Of a DNA stretch of 64,000 nt, positions 61,264-64,000 are shown piece after piece. Made by a program: the position numbers and the translations under genes. The DNA lies in the NCBI GenBank assembly GCA_031553215.1, contig JAVBLW010000017.1:27639-91638 (forward strand). The letters are read 5' to 3'. Numbering within the stretch: the stretch's first letter is position 1; every line of letters begins with the position of its first letter. The notes beneath the pieces are model-generated. The model was not told where the DNA came from. It searched no databases and saw nothing but the letters and a program-made list of their open reading frames with translations. Source of the DNA: JAVBLW01 sp031553215 (GTDB lineage: Bacteria; Bacillota_I; Bacilli_A; Acholeplasmatales; Anaeroplasmataceae).

Positions 61264-63426
61264 ATGAATAATGAATTATTAGAAACTATAGCAAAAGAAT
61301 TAAATATCTCTATTAAGCAAATAGAAACAGTATTATCTTTGCTTTCAGATGGATGTACTGTTCCATTTATTGCTCGTTACCGTAAGGAGATGACTGGGGC
61401 TTTAGATGAAGAACAAATAAGGGTTATTAATAAGGAATATGAGTATGGTCTATCTCTATTAAAAAGAAAAGAAGATGTAATTAGATTAATAGAAGAAAAA
61501 GGTATGCTTACTGATGAAATTAAAAATAGAATCATGGAAGCTAGTAAATTAGTTGAGGTAGAAGACTTATACCGTCCATATAAAGAGAAAAAGAAAACAA
61601 AGGCTACTGAAGCTATTGCTTTAGGACTTGAGAGTCTAGCTAAAATAATGATGTCTTTTCCAACTAAAGGAAGCAAAGAAGAAATCGTAAGTAAATTTTT
61701 AAATGAAAAAATAGAAACGACTGAATTTGCGATCACTAATGCTTGCTATATCATTGCAGAATGGATTAGTGATAATGCATATTATAGAAAATCATTAAGA
61801 AATAATTTAATGAAAAACGGGGTAATTATTACAAAATTAAAAAAAGGCGCTGAAGATACTGAAGCAGTATATAAGAACTACTATGATTATCAAGAATCAA
61901 TTAGAACTATAAAATTACATAGAGTATTAGCTATTAATCGTGCAGAAGATGAAAAAATTATTTCTGTTAATATTGAAACTAATCAAGAAATGGATATTAA
62001 TTATTTGAATTCTAAAATAATTAAAGATGATAAGTCTTTCTTTGCTCAAGATATAAGAAGTGCAATATTAGATAGTTATAAAAGACTTATCATGCCATCA
62101 ATTGAAAGAGAAATAAGAGCTGAATTAAATGAAAAAGCTGAGGATAATGCAATTTTAAATTTTAGTAGAAACTTAAAGCAATTATTACTTCAAGCACCAA
62201 TTAAGAATAAAATAGTACTTGGGGTGGATCCAGCTTTTAGAACTGGATGTAAACTTGCTGTAATTGATGATACGGGTAAGGTTCTAGAAATTGGAGTTAT
62301 TTATCCAAATGAAAAATCTAAAGGACAAGTTGCCGATGAAGCACAAATAATTAAATCTAAAAAGAAAATTGTTGAATTAGTTAAAAAATATAAAATCCAA
62401 ATTATTGCCATTGGTAATGGTACAGCTTCAAGAGAGACAGAAAGTTTTATCGCTGAAGTAATTAGAGAAAATAATTTAGAAGTTAAATATGTAATTGTAA
62501 GTGAAGCTGGGGCATCTGTTTATAGTGCGAGTGAATTAGCTAAAGAAGAATTTCCTTCTTTAGAAGTTCAAGAAAGAAGTGCAATAAGCATTGCTAGAAG
62601 ATTACAAGATCCATTAAGTGAATTAGTTAAAATAGAACCTAAAGCAATTGGTGTTGGGCAATATCAACATGATGTAACTCAAAACAAATTAGTTTCTTCT
62701 TTAGATGATGTAGTAAGTGAGGCAGTAAATAAGGTTGGAGTAAATGTTAATACAGCTTCATACAGCCTTTTAAACTATGTTTCTGGATTAAATAAGACTA
62801 CAGCTATTAATATTATAAAATATCGTGATGAAGTAGGTAAATTCACTAATAGAAGTGCTTTAAAGAAGGTTCCCAAATTAGGAGCTAAATCTTTTGAACA
62901 AGCCGTTGGGTTTTTAAGGATATTAGATGGTGATGAACCTTTAGATCAAACCTCTATTCATCCTGAAAGTTATAAATATGCAAAAGAAGTTATAAAGAAA
63001 CTGGATATTAAAGATTTAGGTAGTGAAGAAACCAAAGAAAAAATAAGAACTATTGATAGAATAGCTCTCAAAAATGAATTAAATATAGATATGTATACAT
63101 TAAATGATATTCTTGATTCATTAATTGCCCCGACAAGAGATCCACGTGATGAATATAGTGCACCTAAATTAAGAGAAGATGTCCTACATTTGGAAGATTT
63201 AAAAATTGGTGATGAACTTGAAGGAACAGTTAGAAATGTTGTTGACTTTGGGGCTTTCATTGATTGTGGATTAAAGAGTGATGGATTAGTTCATTTATCA
63301 AAGATATCTAACAAATATATTAAACATCCAAGTGAAGTTTTATCAGTTGGTGATTTAGTAAAGGTATATGTAATTGATATTGATTTGACAAGAAAAAAAT
63401 TAGCATTATCAATGATTAAAAATTAA
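61264..63426 (+). CDS. tex: Tex-family RNA-binding transcription accessory protein
   Basis: 720 residues, full length. An N-terminal helical domain (TVPFIARYRKEMTGALDEEQ), a YqgF/RuvC-like domain (LGVDPAFRTGCKLAVID), two helix-hairpin-helix repeats (NVNTASYSLLNYVSGLN, FTNRSALKKVPKLGAKS) and a C-terminal S1 domain (GTVRNVVDFGAFIDCGLKSD) are seen. Tex binds RNA polymerase and ribosomal complexes. AGGAGG lies before the ATG. In Bacillus tex lies near acpS-ydcC as well. An IS3 element starts 15 bases after its stop. Confidence 0.96.
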   Translation: MNNELLETIAKELNISIKQIETVLSLLSDGCTVPFIARYRKEMTGALDEEQIRVINKEYEYGLSLLKRKEDVIRLIEEKGMLTDEIKNRIMEASKLVEVEDLYRPYKEKKKTKATEAIALGLESLAKIMMSFPTKGSKEEIVSKFLNEKIETTEFAITNACYIIAEWISDNAYYRKSLRNNLMKNGVIITKLKKGAEDTEAVYKNYYDYQESIRTIKLHRVLAINRAEDEKIISVNIETNQEMDINYLNSKIIKDDKSFFAQDIRSAILDSYKRLIMPSIEREIRAELNEKAEDNAILNFSRNLKQLLLQAPIKNKIVLGVDPAFRTGCKLAVIDDTGKVLEIGVIYPNEKSKGQVADEAQIIKSKKKIVELVKKYKIQIIAIGNGTASRETESFIAEVIRENNLEVKYVIVSEAGASVYSASELAKEEFPSLEVQERSAISIARRLQDPLSELVKIEPKAIGVGQYQHDVTQNKLVSSLDDVVSEAVNKVGVNVNTASYSLLNYVSGLNKTTAINIIKYRDEVGKFTNRSALKKVPKLGAKSFEQAVGFLRILDGDEPLDQTSIHPESYKYAKEVIKKLDIKDLGSEETKEKIRTIDRIALKNELNIDMYTLNDILDSLIAPTRDPRDEYSAPKLREDVLHLEDLKIGDELEGTVRNVVDFGAFIDCGLKSDGLVHLSKISNKYIKHPSEVLSVGDLVKVYVIDIDLTRKKLALSMIKN

Positions 63427-63447
63427 AATAAATCTCCTTTTATAGTG

Positions 63448-63496
63448 AACCCCATAAGTTGGACCAAGTAAAATTGGAAAGACTTAAGGGGTTTTT
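63448..63496 (+). terminator. Terminator-like hairpin at the IS left end
   Basis: AACCCCATAAG pairs with CTTAAGGGGTT (one mismatch) across a 24-base loop, followed by T5. It lies just before the transposase start codon and could block incoming transcription from tex. Confidence 0.5.
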
Positions 63497-63499
63497 ATT

Positions 63500-64000
63500 A
63501 TGAAGTTAAGTTTAGAAGACAAATTAAAAATTATTAATATGTTTAAAGAAGGAAATAGTAAACCTAGTATAGCTCGGAAATATAAAGTTAGTATTACTAC
63601 TATCAAACAGTTAATAAGACAACATCGTGAACATGGAATAAAATCATTTGCAAAAAAAGGAATGAATGTTAAATATCCTGCTGGATTCAAATTAAATATA
63701 GTACAAAGAGTTTTAAGCGGAGAAAGTAAATTAAGTATATCATCAGAACTTTGTGTTAATGTCGGAATGATATTCTCATGGGTTAAAAAATATCAAGAAT
63801 TAGGTTATAATGGTCTTACTACAAATCAAGGAAGGCCAAAGATTATGAAAAATGATAATAAAGAAACAAAGCAAATTACTACTCCCATAGATGAAAAAGA
63901 TAAACGAATAAAAGAACTTGAAGAAAAGAACGCTCAGCTTGAAATGGAGAATGATCTATTAAAAAAATTGAAAGCCTTGGTTCAACAAAGAACACAGCAA
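63500..64000 (+). CDS. IS3-family transposase OrfA (helix-turn-helix subunit), 3' end outside window
   Basis: 167 codons are visible. There are two helix-turn-helix units: GNSKPSIARKYKVSITTIKQL and LSISSELCVNVGMIFSWVKKY. A leucine-zipper stretch (ELEEKNAQLEMENDLLKKL) ends in KALVQQR, the usual C-terminal signature of OrfA. OrfA joins OrfB by frameshift to make the transposase. The gene is open to the window edge. The start ATG at 63500 lacks a strong binding site (only GGGG 8 bases upstream), as is common for transposases. Confidence 0.9.
   Translation, partial: MKLSLEDKLKIINMFKEGNSKPSIARKYKVSITTIKQLIRQHREHGIKSFAKKGMNVKYPAGFKLNIVQRVLSGESKLSISSELCVNVGMIFSWVKKYQELGYNGLTTNQGRPKIMKNDNKETKQITTPIDEKDKRIKELEEKNAQLEMENDLLKKLKALVQQRTQQ

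Larger units (their letters stand above)
63442..64000 (+). mobile_element. IS3-family insertion sequence, left end and orfA (runs off window)
   Basis: The start near 63442 carries a TGAACCCCATAAGTTGGAC end, the kind of terminal repeat found in IS150-group IS3 elements, followed by an OrfA transposase gene. The right end, orfB and the target duplication lie outside the window. It sits between tex and the next gene. Confidence 0.8.

Overview
The window is AT-rich, densely packed DNA from a low-GC Gram-positive bacterium (Firmicutes/Bacillota, Bacilli-like). The ribosome binding sites are of AGGAGG and AGGTGAT type, genes often overlap by a few bases, and TGA, TAA and TAG all appear as stops. 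Gene orders match the Bacillus pattern: mfd-spoVT, yunC-yunB with yutD and an Nfu-type gene nearby, cwlD then tsaE-tsaB-rimI-tsaD, ispD-ispF, hprK-lgt-ppaX-whiA, and acpS-ydcC-tex. SpoVT, YunB, CwlD and a YdcC-like lipoprotein point to an endospore former or a close descendant of one. GlnRS, BspA/InlB/GLUG-type surface proteins, TnpB and an IS3 element would fit a gut-associated lineage such as Erysipelotrichia-like bacteria, but that placement is inference.

1-10.5 kb: end of mfd, spoVT, efp, a COG2509 flavoprotein, a lipoprotein and a DUF2935 protein. Then comes a nitrogen cluster in which gdhA diverges from an operon of a DUF1538 membrane protein and two PII-like proteins, followed by hflX. 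10.6-17.8 kb: a ClpC-like protein whose second ATPase domain has lost its nucleotide-binding motifs. Next is a c-di-AMP cyclase gene (cdaA) coupled to a 62-residue membrane peptide and a membrane PAS/degenerate-GGDEF protein, then 5-formyl-THF cyclo-ligase, ispD, ispF and a surface protein. 17.8-34.4 kb: small membrane and CBS proteins, yunC-yunB, yutD with an asparagine-rich tail, Nfu, an MBL hydrolase, two ABC-F proteins (one with one ATP site dismantled), ilvA, ferredoxin, cwlD, the t6A operon, glnS and pcrA.

34.5-45.6 kb is an accessory block inserted between pcrA and ligA, which are neighbours in Bacillus. It holds a conserved 125-residue protein, a short pyrophosphatase-like protein, a lone TnpB with structured 3' flank, a lysophospholipase, an ABC-2 exporter, a non-coding stretch with tandem Spo0A-box-like sites, an InlB-repeat lipoprotein and a 1331-residue secreted lipase-like/GLUG-repeat protein.

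45.8-64 kb: ligA-uvrA, a LemA protein with a large membrane partner, a periplasmic-sensor diguanylate cyclase, and hprK followed by a single ORF that fuses Lgt to a PpaX-like phosphatase. Then whiA, acpS, DUF378, a YdcC-like lipoprotein, tex, and the left end of an IS3-family element that runs off the window.

I see no rRNA or tRNA genes, CRISPR array or prophage. The strongest candidates for unusual biology are the ClpC-like protein with a dead second ATPase, the Lgt-PpaX fusion, the cdaA neighbourhood, the DUF1538/PII pair opposite gdhA, and the half-dead ABC-F.
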